Assembly (NCBI RefSeq): GCF_900174485.1
Contig: NZ_LT837803.1
Location: 2,557,305-2,621,304 of the forward strand
Direction: 5' to 3'
Source: Sterolibacterium denitrificans
GTDB lineage: Bacteria > Pseudomonadota > Gammaproteobacteria > Burkholderiales > Rhodocyclaceae
Length of the DNA: 64,000 nucleotides
Notes under the pieces: generated by a model
Database searches by the model: none
Seen by the model: only the letters and a program-made list of their open reading frames with translations
Told to the model about the DNA's origin: nothing
Translations under genes and position numbers: made by a program
Shown here: positions 20,601 to 31,194 of the stretch, piece after piece
Layout of the letters: each line of letters starts with the position of its first letter
Position numbering within the stretch: position 1 is the first letter of the stretch

Positions 20601-21730
20601 AATACGTCGGCCATGCGTGCGGCGACCAGGGCGCGATCTTCCTCGGCGATCAGCTCCAGCACGGAAATGCCGACAAGCTCCTGGTTCGTGTAGCCGACGA
20701 TGTCCGCATAGGCTGGATTCCAGCGCAGCAGACGGCCTTGCATATCGATCAGATAGAAAATTCCCGGCAGACTGCGCAGCACATCTTCCGAATACTGCAG
20801 GGCGTAGGCGATTTCAGCCGATTTCTGTCTGCGCTCGAACAACAGAATGGACAGCGCGGCGCCGATGCAGCATGACAGGATGACGAGAAACCAGTATTGC
20901 ATCAGCCCGGTCTTTTCCAGATCGGCGGCATAAAAACCCTGACCGGAAAAAGCGCCGATCAATCCCTGCACGGCAAAAACCGTCACGATCAGCATGACCG
21001 CGCGGCGACCGCAACTAGCCGCCGCCCAGGTGGCGAACAGGAACATCCAGTTATCCGAAACGACGAGCATCAGCGGCTCAAACCGCCAACCCACCAGAAT
21101 GACCTGGCCAAAAACCACCGCCAGCAGCAGGCACAGGGCGCATTCGATCTTCCAGCGAAGAGACAGAGGGCTCTCGAGAGGATTCCTGAACGTCAGAATG
21201 AGCGGCGTGACCAGTACCAGGCCCAAAACGACACCCTGCCACCAATGGGCAAAATTCAGCCCGAAAACGGCGCCATTCAAGCTGCCGCTGAGATACAGCA
21301 CCGTTGAACCCAGCAGGGCGGAAAGCAGCGCGGAAATTGCGGCGGTCCAGACCAATGCAAAGAAATCGCGCAATGCGCCCAAACCGATGTCGATTTTCCA
21401 GACATGACGCAAGGCAGCATGGCAGAACAGGACATTGAAGGCCGATATCGCCGCCAGTCCCAGCGCCTCGAAGACCGGGAAACCGCTGATCAGCATCGTG
21501 GCCAGCGAACCCAGGAAGACGCCCGGCCACAGCCAGCCGCCCATCAGCAGCATTGCCGCCAGAACGATGCCATCGGGAACCCAGATGATGGGCAGTATGC
21601 CTGCGGAGTGGAACAGGCGGAAACTGCCCACGCCAACCGCAGCATAGATCGCCGCCAGCAAGGCAATGGCAATCAGGCGCCGGCCAGCAGAGGCGACAGG
21701 GTAAGGAACCGCAGTAGGCGCAGCCGACAT
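17624..21730 (-). CDS. MASE1-PAS-GGDEF-EAL cyclic-di-GMP protein with CZB-like tail
   Basis: 1368 residues. Order: MASE1 membrane sensor with about eight helices (residues about 15-310), four PAS domains (about 320-815, three with the VAFDITER/GQDISER exit motif), GGDEF (motif RIGGDEF near 892, with inhibitory RxxD as REGD five residues before), EAL (VEAL near 1018, DDFGTGYSS intact) and a helical tail (about 1265-1365). Both catalytic motifs are complete, so synthesis and hydrolysis of c-di-GMP are possible. The tail resembles CZB zinc-binding domains of other EAL proteins (HRRWL, then VWLQERGAKYRGKFAEFEAI) but its Cys and later His ligands are changed. ATG 21730 is chosen over a TTG seven codons upstream; neither has a good ribosome-binding site. 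Confidence 0.9.
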   Translation of the reverse strand: MSAAPTAVPYPVASAGRRLIAIALLAAIYAAVGVGSFRLFHSAGILPIIWVPDGIVLAAMLLMGGWLWPGVFLGSLATMLISGFPVFEALGLAAISAFNVLFCHAALRHVWKIDIGLGALRDFFALVWTAAISALLSALLGSTVLYLSGSLNGAVFGLNFAHWWQGVVLGLVLVTPLILTFRNPLESPLSLRWKIECALCLLLAVVFGQVILVGWRFEPLMLVVSDNWMFLFATWAAASCGRRAVMLIVTVFAVQGLIGAFSGQGFYAADLEKTGLMQYWFLVILSCCIGAALSILLFERRQKSAEIAYALQYSEDVLRSLPGIFYLIDMQGRLLRWNPAYADIVGYTNQELVGISVLELIAEEDRALVAARMADVFTHGEAQVDAGLLIKSGQVIPYHFTGRRTMLEGQPCLIGLGQDISERVRIRQAIEDSEARYRLLFERNLANTLIIDPAGIILMINENNARVLGGTVEDFVGKSLYTLMPAERAEIYRQRFAEILATNDDRAYEDAFDLPEGEHWFASRLSPAIDAHGQVYGIQLVAFDITERKRAESALRESELKYRQLIENATTFVTIFDGDGIIKMMNQANARMFGVEPEELIGKSLHELDPEHAEQFIERYRSIMASGESMTTEDPFPLPDGLHWFRAHLSPMFDSHGQAVAVQVVAFDITERRNTEDALRRSEALWKFALEGAGDAVWELDIPGWHSTFSPRWQQMLGYGPDEVVDNLHDWMSRVHPEDQHDVANTLEAMLSSRISTTSNEVRVLCKDGSWKWVLMRSMVTDRDAGGRPLRLVGTCADISIIKEHQYQLEHLAHFDMLTDLPNRVLLGRRLQQAMAQTLRRGQSLAVAYLDLDGFKEVNDAHSHQVGDELLVMLAQRMQETLREGDTLARIGGDEFVAILTDLDEPQDCMPVLNRLLNASSQPVPVGRLLLSVSASIGVTLFPGDGGDADQLVRHADQAMYQAKQSGKNRIHLFDVRHDSAIQAQHETISNIRHGLRQGEFVLYYQPKVNMKTGALIGVEALIRWLHPERGLIPPIEFLPIIENQEVSLELGEWVIDRALIQIGQWQEAGLAVPVSVNISAHQLQQGNFSDRLGELLARHPLVDHTLLELEILETGAIDDLPQVIRFMKSCQALGIRFSIDDFGTGYSSLSYLKRLPEAVLKIDQSFIRDMLEDPDDLAIAEGVIGLARVFRREIIAEGVETVAHGELLLQLGCHLAQGYGIARPMPADDLPHWAASWQPDDRWLAWSEIPYPNPDTSLVLAEVRHRRWLRSIGHQIEGIVQDDGALLHQPGPLAVWLQERGAKYRGKFAEFEAIEALYEQIQRLAQDAVAAHADGKEEKARMMVDRLHELNEKLISLLHTMALGYAR

Positions 21731-21859
21731 TTTGGCAAGGAAGGATCGCAAGCAAGTATTGGTGCCGATTATGACGAACCTGCGGACAACTTGTAATCAT
21801 CATTTGGGGAAAGCTGCCAAATCCTACCGATATAATCCTTCCTCGATTTTGCCGCCGCC

Positions 21860-25387
<3,528 letters not shown>

Positions 25388-25413
25388 CGACATGCACGAA
25401 CCGTCCCGTATTC

Positions 25414-25441
25414 CGTCATTCCCGCGCAGGCGGGAATGACG
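25414..25441. repeat. TCATTCCCGC palindrome, copy 1
   Basis: Perfect 12-bp arms CGTCATTCCCGC (25414-25425) and GCGGGAATGACG (25430-25441) around GCAG. The identical 28-bp element recurs at 26567-26594 and a shorter relative at 33094-33111. It lies in the mfd-aroG spacer. No T run follows, so it is a dispersed REP-like palindrome rather than a plain terminator. Confidence 0.9.
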
Positions 25442-25479
25442 AGCATCCAATTACCTGTATCTCATATCTGGCCCGCACC

Positions 25480-26553
25480 ATGACCCACGCAAAGCTCGAA
25501 AACCTCAACGTCGAATCCCTCAGCAGCATGCCCACGCCGGAGGAAATCCACGCCCTGCTGCCGCTCACCGACAAGGCGGCCGCCACCGTGGTGCAGGGGC
25601 GCGAAACGCTGCAGCGCATCCTCGACCGCCAGGACCCGCGCCTGTTCGTCGTCGTCGGCCCCTGCTCGATCCACGACCCGGTGGCTGGCATGGACTATGC
25701 CAAGCGCCTGAAGAAACTTGCCGATGAAGTCGGCGAGACCCTGGTACTGGTGATGCGCGTGTATTTCGAAAAACCGCGCACATCGACCGGCTGGAAGGGC
25801 TACATCAACGACCCGTACATGGATGACTCCTTCCATATCGAGGAAGGCATGAAAAGGGCGCGTGAATTCCTGATCGCCGTCAACGAACTGGGCCTGCCCG
25901 CCGCCACCGAGGCGCTCGACCCGATCTCGCCGCAATACCTCGGCGACCTGATCAGTTGGACGGCCATCGGCGCGCGCACCAGCGAATCGCAGACCCATCG
26001 CGAGATGTCCTCCGGCCTGTCGACACCGGTCGGCTTCAAGAATGCCACCGACGGCGATCTCAGCGTGGCCATCAACGCGATCATCTCGGCGGCCAATCCG
26101 CACAGCTTCCTCGGCATCAACGCCCAGGGCAAGACTTCCATCGTCCGCACGCGCGGCAACCGCTACGGCCACGTCGTCCTGCGCGGCGGCGACGGCCGGC
26201 CGAACTACGATTCGGTCAGCGTCTCGCTGGGCGAACAGGCGCTGGCGAAAGCCAAGCTCGCGCAGAATCTGGTCGTCGATTGCTCGCATGCCAACAGCTA
26301 CAAGAAACCGGAAATGCAGCCGCTGGTCCTCTCCGACGTCGCGCAGCAGATCGCGCACGGCAACCGTTCCATCGTCGGCCTGATGATCGAAAGCAACATC
26401 GAAGCCGGCAACCAGCCGATCCCCGCCGATCTTTCAAAACTCAAATACGGCTGCTCGGTGACCGACGCCTGCATCGACTGGAACACCACGGAAAGCGCGC
26501 TGCACAGCATGCACCAGCAACTGAAGAGCGTGCTGCCGGGCCGCAGCAAGTAG
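25480..26553 (+). CDS. aroG: 3-deoxy-7-phosphoheptulonate (DAHP) synthase, class I
   Basis: 357 residues of the AroF/G/H family: VVVGPCSIHDP, RVYFEKPRTSTGWKG, PAATEALDPISPQYLGDLIS, GARTSESQTHREMSSGLS and DCSHANSYKKP (metal and PEP/E4P ligands) are all present. It condenses PEP and erythrose 4-phosphate in the first shikimate-pathway step. I use aroG loosely: which amino acid inhibits it cannot be read safely from sequence. aroC, a later step, is 14 kb away. The gene is flanked on both sides by identical 28-bp palindromes. Confidence 0.93.
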   Translation: MTHAKLENLNVESLSSMPTPEEIHALLPLTDKAAATVVQGRETLQRILDRQDPRLFVVVGPCSIHDPVAGMDYAKRLKKLADEVGETLVLVMRVYFEKPRTSTGWKGYINDPYMDDSFHIEEGMKRAREFLIAVNELGLPAATEALDPISPQYLGDLISWTAIGARTSESQTHREMSSGLSTPVGFKNATDGDLSVAINAIISAANPHSFLGINAQGKTSIVRTRGNRYGHVVLRGGDGRPNYDSVSVSLGEQALAKAKLAQNLVVDCSHANSYKKPEMQPLVLSDVAQQIAHGNRSIVGLMIESNIEAGNQPIPADLSKLKYGCSVTDACIDWNTTESALHSMHQQLKSVLPGRSK

Positions 26554-26566
26554 ACCGCCTCAAATT

Positions 26567-26594
26567 CGTCATTCCCGCGCAGGCGGGAATGACG
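26567..26594. repeat. TCATTCCCGC palindrome, copy 2
   Basis: Arms CGTCATTCCCGC (26567-26578) and GCGGGAATGACG (26583-26594) around GCAG, base-for-base identical to the element at 25414-25441. It lies 13 bp after the aroG stop and 35 bp before the DUF1015 gene. Confidence 0.9.
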
Positions 26595-26629
26595 TCAATA
26601 TCATCCGACCTCCCGAACGGAACCCCGCC

Positions 26630-27850
26630 ATGCCCCTGATCAAACCCTTCGCCGGCCTGCGTCCCGCCGCCGCTCATGCCGCCGCCGTTGCCGCCCCACC
26701 GTATGACGTACTGTCCACCGAGGAGGCGCGCGCGCGCGCCGCAGGAAAACCGTGGAGCTTCCTGCACATTTCCAAACCGGAAATCGACTTGCCGGTGGGT
26801 ACCGATCCCTACGCCCCCGAGGTCTATGCCAAGGCGCTTGAGAACCTGAAAACCATGCTTGCCGAGGGCGTGCTCAAGCCGGACGATCAGGCCTGCTATT
26901 ACGCCTATCGCCTGAAAATGGGCGCACACGTGCAGACCGGCCTGGTCGCCGCCGCCTCGGTGGCCGACTACGACACCAACCGCATCCGCAAGCACGAGTT
27001 CACGCGCCCCGACAAGGAAGACGACCGCGTGCGCCAGATCGAGGCGCTCAACGGCCAGACCGGCCCGGTGCTGCTCGCCTACCCGTCGTCCGCCGCCGCC
27101 GATGCGCTGCTGGCGCAGGCCAGCAATGGCATGCCGGACGCCGACGTGACCGCCGACGATGGCATACAGCACACCCTCTGGGTGGTGCGCGAGGCCGCAC
27201 TGATCGAGAAGATTTCCGCCGCCTTCGACAGCATGCCGGCGCTGTACATCGCCGACGGCCATCATCGCTCGGCCGCCGCTTCGCGCGTGGCCGCCGCACG
27301 CGGCGCGCGCGGCGAATCGGCCTACTTCCTTGCCGTCATTTTCCCGCATCACGAGATGCGCATCATGGATTACAACCGCGTCGTCACCGATCTCAATGGT
27401 CTGTCGGAGGACGCGCTGCTGGCGCGCATCGCCGAGAAGTTCGCGATCGCGCCGAGCGCCGGCCAGGTGCGCCCGACCCAGCCCGGCGAATTCGGCATGT
27501 ATCTCAGAAACCGCTGGCTCAAGCTGAACATCAAGCCCGAGCTGATTCCGGCACAGGATCCCGTCGCGCGTCTCGACGTCAGCCTGCTCTCCGAGCATCT
27601 GCTCGGCCCCGTCCTCGGCATCGCCGACCTGCGCCGCGACAAGCGCATCGACTTCGTCGGCGGCATCCGCGGCCTGGATGAACTGGAAAAACGCGTGAAT
27701 AGCGGCGAGATGGCCGTGGCCTTCGCTCTGCATCCCACGCAAATGACCGACCTGATGGCCGTTGCCGATGCCGGCGAAGTCATGCCGCCCAAGTCCACCT
27801 GGTTCGAACCCAAACTCGCCGACGGACTGGTATCGCACATGCTCGATTGA
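26630..27850 (+). CDS. DUF1015 family protein
   Basis: 406 residues matching DUF1015 throughout: PFAGLRPAAAHAAAVAAPPY at the start, the SFLHISKPEIDLP phrase near residue 43, IADGHHRSAAASRV near 205, and MPPKSTWFEPKLADGLV at the C-terminus. The family is widespread and soluble; its function is unproven. It follows aroG by 76 bp, separated only by a palindrome, so a loose transcriptional link is possible. No motif ties it to aromatic biosynthesis. Confidence 0.88.
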   Translation: MPLIKPFAGLRPAAAHAAAVAAPPYDVLSTEEARARAAGKPWSFLHISKPEIDLPVGTDPYAPEVYAKALENLKTMLAEGVLKPDDQACYYAYRLKMGAHVQTGLVAAASVADYDTNRIRKHEFTRPDKEDDRVRQIEALNGQTGPVLLAYPSSAAADALLAQASNGMPDADVTADDGIQHTLWVVREAALIEKISAAFDSMPALYIADGHHRSAAASRVAAARGARGESAYFLAVIFPHHEMRIMDYNRVVTDLNGLSEDALLARIAEKFAIAPSAGQVRPTQPGEFGMYLRNRWLKLNIKPELIPAQDPVARLDVSLLSEHLLGPVLGIADLRRDKRIDFVGGIRGLDELEKRVNSGEMAVAFALHPTQMTDLMAVADAGEVMPPKSTWFEPKLADGLVSHMLD

Positions 27851-27970
27851 CCAGGCAGGACAACCGGGCAGGGAAAATTACTTGCAATTACCGCTGCCAT
27901 GGTCCATAGTGGCGCCCGCGATCTTCAAGTAGTGCAGTTGCTGTTCGGCTCCATGTCCGTACCGTATTCC

Positions 27971-27998
27971 ACGGAAATTTACGGAAATCACGGAAATC
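27971..27998. repeat. ACGGAAAT tandem array, 3 units
   Basis: ACGGAAATTT (27971-27980), ACGGAAATC (27981-27989), ACGGAAATC (27990-27998). It lies in the 228-bp spacer between the DUF1015 gene and the cold-shock gene, probably in or near the csp promoter or leader. The rest of that spacer holds the csp leader hairpins and no gene. Confidence 0.8.
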
Positions 27999-28026
27999 CC
28001 CCTCATCACCCGCTGTCTTGATGCTC

Positions 28027-28063
28027 GCCCCTCCAAGGGGCAAATCCCCTTTCTTTTGTTTTT
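28027..28063 (+). promoter_or_regulatory. Cold-shock gene leader with two exclusive hairpins
   Basis: AAGGGG (28035-28040) can pair with CCCCTT (28046-28051), which is followed by a T-rich run to 28063 and so resembles an intrinsic terminator. Alternatively AGGGGC (28036-28041) pairs with upstream GCCCCT (28027-28032). The two stems cannot coexist. The csp ribosome-binding site AAGGAT lies directly downstream. This looks like an attenuator or temperature-responsive leader; it could also simply be the terminator of the DUF1015 gene. Confidence 0.5.
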
Positions 28064-28078
28064 CAAGGATATCAAGAC

Positions 28079-28285
28079 ATGGCAACTGGTACAGTCAAGT
28101 GGTTCAACGACGCGAAGGGCTTCGGCTTCATCACCCCTGAAGGCGGTGGAGAAGATCTGTTCGCGCACTTCTCCGCAATTCAGGGACAAGGCTTCAAGAC
28201 CCTCAAGGAAGGCCAGCGCGTCACTTTCGACGTGACGACCGGCCCCAAGGGCGCGCAGGCATCCAACATTCAGTCGGCCGAGTAA
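28079..28285 (+). CDS. Cold-shock protein (CspA family)
   Basis: 68 residues, one cold-shock domain: RNP1 KGFGFITPE and RNP2 DLFAHFSAI are intact, with the usual [18 protein letters not shown] opening. It is an RNA/single-strand DNA chaperone. The AAGGAT ribosome-binding site precedes the ATG. A structured leader lies upstream and a terminator at 28331-28362 downstream. The next gene encodes IF-1, also a small OB-fold RNA-binding protein. Confidence 0.96.
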   Translation: MATGTVKWFNDAKGFGFITPEGGGEDLFAHFSAIQGQGFKTLKEGQRVTFDVTTGPKGAQASNIQSAE

Positions 28286-28330
28286 GGGTCTTCGCGGCAG
28301 GTGCGAAATCTCCTGCCCGCGCGGCCTGAC

Positions 28331-28362
28331 AAGCCCGGCATCCGTCGGGCTTTTTTATTTTT
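28331..28362 (+). terminator. Rho-independent terminator after csp
   Basis: Stem AAGCCCG (28331-28337) with CGGGCTT (28346-28352), an 8-base loop and a T-rich run (six T, A, five T). It lies 45 bp after the csp stop and 24 bp before infA, so the IF-1 gene needs readthrough or a promoter in this short gap. Confidence 0.88.
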
Positions 28363-28385
28363 GCAAATGCTCAGAAAGCTTGCCC

Positions 28386-28643
28386 ATGGCCAAGGAAGAA
28401 TTGCTGGAAATGAACGGGATCATCGAAGAGGTGCTCCCCGATTCGCGCTTTCGCGTCACCCTCGACAACGGGCATACGCTCACCGCTTACAGTGCCGGCA
28501 AAATGCGCAAGCACCACATTCGCATCCTTGCCGGAGACAGGGTTTCACTGCAGGTTTCCCCTTACGATCTCAGCAAGGGACGGATCACCTTCCGCCACAT
28601 CGAAGGCCGCCCCCCGGTTGCTGCAGCGCCACGCAGGTATTGA
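28386..28643 (+). CDS. infA: Translation initiation factor IF-1
   Basis: 85 residues. [20 protein letters not shown], then [20 protein letters not shown] and [20 protein letters not shown], is a complete S1-type OB fold as in IF-1, with a short Pro/Ala/Arg tail. The ATG at 28386 fits the family start; a TTG two codons upstream is less likely. Betaproteobacteria often carry more than one infA, one in the ribosomal cluster and one near a csp gene; this is of the second kind by position. The ribosome-binding site is poor. Confidence 0.93.
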   Translation: MAKEELLEMNGIIEEVLPDSRFRVTLDNGHTLTAYSAGKMRKHHIRILAGDRVSLQVSPYDLSKGRITFRHIEGRPPVAAAPRRY

Positions 28644-28655
28644 AAGGCACGCGCC

Positions 28656-28898
28656 ATGAACACGTCGCCCATTTTCGAACACATCAAGAAGCACGGCCAG
28701 GTACGCGATGCGGAAATTGCCGTGGCATTGGGACTGGGACTGGCGAAAGTACGCAGTTCGCTGTCCGACCTCTCCGCACGCGGCCATATCTCCTGCTGCA
28801 ACGTCACGCGCTATCAGGATGGCAAACCCATCGAAGAGATTCTCTGTCGCGTCTCGGGATACATCCCGCCCGCCGCGCCGGGACGCAAGCCGACCTGA
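28656..28898 (+). CDS. Small winged-helix protein
   Basis: 80 residues with a helix-turn-helix feel: FEHIKKHGQVRDAEIAVALG, LAKVRSSLSDLSARGHIS and a beta-wing CNVTRYQDGKPIEEILCRVS, ending GYIPPAAPGRKPT. This matches small MarR/FaeA-like winged-helix proteins common in betaproteobacteria; none is well characterised. It follows infA by 12 bp with AAAGG upstream, so csp, infA and this gene may act as one unit. A role as regulator is inferred from fold only. Confidence 0.65.
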   Translation: MNTSPIFEHIKKHGQVRDAEIAVALGLGLAKVRSSLSDLSARGHISCCNVTRYQDGKPIEEILCRVSGYIPPAAPGRKPT

Positions 28899-28946
28899 AC
28901 GCGGAATTCAGTACTGCGAGGGCTGCAGCCGGCCAGACGATCAACG

Positions 28947-28994
28947 GCATCGGGCCAGTACCGGCGCATCGGGACGGCACTGGCCCGATGCGCC
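28947..28994. repeat. Overlapping inverted repeats between convergent genes
   Basis: A perfect 13-bp pair, GCATCGGGCCAGT (28947-28959) with ACTGGCCCGATGC (28979-28991), shares its right arm with an 11-bp pair, GGCGCATCGGG (28963-28973) with CCCGATGCGCC (28984-28994). Only one can form at a time. It lies between the winged-helix gene (+) and the zinc-ribbon gene (-), the place for a two-way terminator, though no T runs flank it. Confidence 0.75.
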
Positions 28995-29006
28995 GCGATG
29001 CCGGGA

Positions 29007-29669
29007 TCAGGCCGGCTTGTTGTTCTCGTATTGCTGGCAGAAGATCAGCGCACCCAGCGGCATGGTCAGAATGACGCCAATGAACAGCAACAGCGTGCCG
29101 ATGCCGCTGATGAGCATGCCGACGAGATAGGTGAGCAGCCAATCGACCGGATTCGCCTGGATCGCGGAAATCCCCCATTTGAACGCATCGACGAAATTGC
29201 GGTTGCGGTCGATGATCAGATAGAAACCGGGGAATGCCGCAAAGCCCAGAGCCGCCGAAGCCAGTACGCCAAGCAGCGGTACCACGCTGAGAATGGCCGA
29301 GGCGATAACGACCAGCACCACATACACCAGCAGATTGCCGAAGCAGTCCCAGGCCTTGAACAAATCACCGACCTCGGCCCTGCCTTCGCCGCGCACCACC
29401 TTGAGAATGGCGCGCAGATAACCGGCAAGGAAACCGATATTGGCAATCGGTATCCAGATCAGCAGCATCAGCACCAGCGTCAACACGGCCAGATCGCCAA
29501 GATTCATTTTCCAGATGATCAGTGACGCATTGAACTGATCGCCAAAGCCGCTTCTGTAACCCGCAGCAACTGCGGGCGCATCCGCCACCGCCGCGCCGAG
29601 CGCGGAACCGCAATGACTGCAGCGTTTGGCGTCAGCCGGATTTTCTGCCTGGCATGATGGACATTGCAT
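29007..29669 (-). CDS. Zinc-ribbon membrane protein
   Basis: 220 residues. The N-terminus is a zinc ribbon (MQCPSCQAENPADAKRCSHC, four cysteines). Four to five hydrophobic segments follow (about 60-90, 120-160, 185-215), with the WKMNLGDLAVLTLVLMLLIW and LFKAWDCFGNLLVYVVLVVI helices. The architecture is that of DUF4013/DUF975-like integral membrane proteins with a ribbon. Function unknown. GGGAGGGG precedes the ATG at 29669, which decides it against a start 28 codons upstream. Confidence 0.7.
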   Translation of the reverse strand: MQCPSCQAENPADAKRCSHCGSALGAAVADAPAVAAGYRSGFGDQFNASLIIWKMNLGDLAVLTLVLMLLIWIPIANIGFLAGYLRAILKVVRGEGRAEVGDLFKAWDCFGNLLVYVVLVVIASAILSVVPLLGVLASAALGFAAFPGFYLIIDRNRNFVDAFKWGISAIQANPVDWLLTYLVGMLISGIGTLLLFIGVILTMPLGALIFCQQYENNKPA

Positions 29670-29796
29670 GATTTGCCCCTCCCTTGGTCGCACGCGTTGC
29701 ACTCCCCACTCTCGATGGATGCCGGAGCACCTTTTCCAGTATCGGCAGGGCAAGTCCCCAGGTCAATTGCAAGCTGCGGGGTAAAACGGCGCCAAT

Positions 29797-30576
29797 TCAT
29801 CGATCCCGAACGATGCAGGCGGCATTCGCCGTCGTTGCCTGCGCCACTTCCAGCAGCGTCATGCCGCGCAACTCGGCCAGCACGGCGGCGATGCGCGGCA
29901 GTTCCTCAGGAACATTACGTGTGTCACCTGCCTTGCTCTTGCCGGCCAGCCAGGCAGGCGCCATGTCGGGCGCATCGGTTTCCAGCACGATGGCATCCAG
30001 CGGCAAGGTCGCCGCCAACTCACGGATGCGCCGGGCGCGGGTAAAGGTCATGGCGCCGCCAAAACCGAGCTTGAAACCCAGCTTGATGAATTCATCGGCC
30101 TGCTGGCGGCTACCGTTGAAGGCGTGGGCAATGCCGCCGCGCACCGGATGGCGACGCAACTGCCTGAGCACGGCGTCGACCGCATGACGCACGTGCAGCA
30201 GCACGGGCAGATCGAACTCGCGGGCTATCTTCAGTTGCTCGACGAACCAGTCTTCCTGCCGCCGTTCATCGCGCTGCTCGACGAAAAAATCGAGGCCGAT
30301 CTCACCGATGGCGACGGCGGGATTGTCGCGCAGCGTGGCGCGCAAGGCCGCAAGATCGTCATCATGCGCCCGGCCGACATACAGCGGATGGATGCCATAG
30401 GCCGCGCGGCAGAGCGGATAGCCGCGGCAAACCGAAGTCACCGCCGCAAAGTTGGCCCGCTCGATGGCGGGCACCACGATTGCCGCGAGTCCCGCCCGCT
30501 GCGCAGCCGCAACGACCGCGTCGCGATCCGCATCGAACTCGGCGGCATCGAGGTGGCAGTGGGTGTCGATGAACAT
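29797..30576 (-). CDS. TatD family metal-dependent DNase
   Basis: 259 residues, TIM-barrel TatD family: DTHCHLD (residues 4-10, metal-binding), GEIGLDF, LLHVRHA, HAFNGS and ETDAPDMAP are all in place. TatD-type enzymes are 3'-5' exonucleases acting in DNA quality control. The start MFIDTHCHL at 30576 is fixed by the HxH motif lying a few residues inside, as in the family. It lies at the end of the isc operon strand, 61 bp after iscX, across a nonamer array. Confidence 0.9.
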   Translation of the reverse strand: MFIDTHCHLDAAEFDADRDAVVAAAQRAGLAAIVVPAIERANFAAVTSVCRGYPLCRAAYGIHPLYVGRAHDDDLAALRATLRDNPAVAIGEIGLDFFVEQRDERRQEDWFVEQLKIAREFDLPVLLHVRHAVDAVLRQLRRHPVRGGIAHAFNGSRQQADEFIKLGFKLGFGGAMTFTRARRIRELAATLPLDAIVLETDAPDMAPAWLAGKSKAGDTRNVPEELPRIAAVLAELRGMTLLEVAQATTANAACIVRDR

Positions 30577-30601
30577 GTTCGCCGTTCGGCCCGAAGCGTT
30601 T

Positions 30602-30628
30602 GCGGCACTCGCCGCACTCGCGGCACTT
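30602..30628. repeat. Nonamer tandem array, 3 units
   Basis: GCGGCACTC (30602-30610), GCCGCACTC (30611-30619), GCGGCACTT (30620-30628), directly abutting each other in the spacer between iscX and tatD. It is upstream of the tatD start. Confidence 0.8.
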
Positions 30629-30637
30629 GCCCCGGCG

Positions 30638-30832
30638 TTACCGTGCTTCCTCGATCCAGGCCATCTGGATGGCCTCGAGGATGCGCTCGCCGCAGCGCTT
30701 TTCGTCATCGGCAAAACCAGGCAGTTCCATCGTCCAGCGCATCAGATCGACGAAATTGATTTTTTCCGGATCGACATCGGGATGGCGCTCGGCAAGCTCG
30801 ATGGCGATATCGAGCGTATCGGTCCATTTCAT
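30638..30832 (-). CDS. iscX: Fe-S assembly protein IscX
   Basis: 64 residues, acidic: KWTDTLDIAIELAERHPDVD, then FVDLMRWTMELPGF and ILEAIQMAWIEE, the standard IscX pattern. IscX binds IscS and iron and tunes cluster assembly. Its start overlaps the fdx stop by 4 bp, so it is the last translationally coupled gene of the ISC operon. Confidence 0.95.
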   Translation of the reverse strand: MKWTDTLDIAIELAERHPDVDPEKINFVDLMRWTMELPGFADDEKRCGERILEAIQMAWIEEAR

Positions 30833-31173
30833 TTTTTCTTCCCCTCGCTGACCATGTTGATGGTGTACCGCGGAATCTCGACCACCAGTGGCATTTCATT
30901 GACGATTGCCTGGCAGGAAAGGCGCGAATTCGGCTCCAGACCCCAGGCCTTGTCGAGCAAGTCCTCCTCATCGTCCTCGGCCGGCTCCAGGGCGTCGAAG
31001 CCCTCGCGAACGATGACATGGCAGGTGGTGCAGGCGCACGACAACTCGCAGGCATGCTCGATGGGAATGTCGTTTTCCAGCAGGGAAGTGCAGATGCTCT
31101 TGCCCGGCTCGGCCTCGATGACGGCGCCCTCCGGACACAGCTCGACATGGGGCAGGACGACAATGCGGGTCAT
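30829..31173 (-). CDS. fdx: 2Fe-2S ferredoxin of the ISC system
   Basis: 114 residues, adrenodoxin type, with the cluster ligands in CELSCACTTC (residues 42-51) and LSCQA (near 87). It gives electrons for cluster building on IscU. It lies between hscA (21 bp) and iscX (overlap), the usual order. Confidence 0.96.
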   Translation of the reverse strand: MTRIVVLPHVELCPEGAVIEAEPGKSICTSLLENDIPIEHACELSCACTTCHVIVREGFDALEPAEDDEEDLLDKAWGLEPNSRLSCQAIVNEMPLVVEIPRYTINMVSEGKKK

Positions 31174-31194
31174 GGCAGTTCCAATGTTCGTGGA

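Noticed and set aside
25414-25441. Rho-independent terminator after mfd
   Set aside because: The stem is perfect but no T run follows and the same element occurs at other loci, so it is called a dispersed palindrome.
25414-26594. Composite transposon or MITE ends around aroG
   Set aside because: The two 28-bp elements are palindromes, not oriented ends; there is no target duplication seen and the enclosed gene is a normal housekeeping gene.
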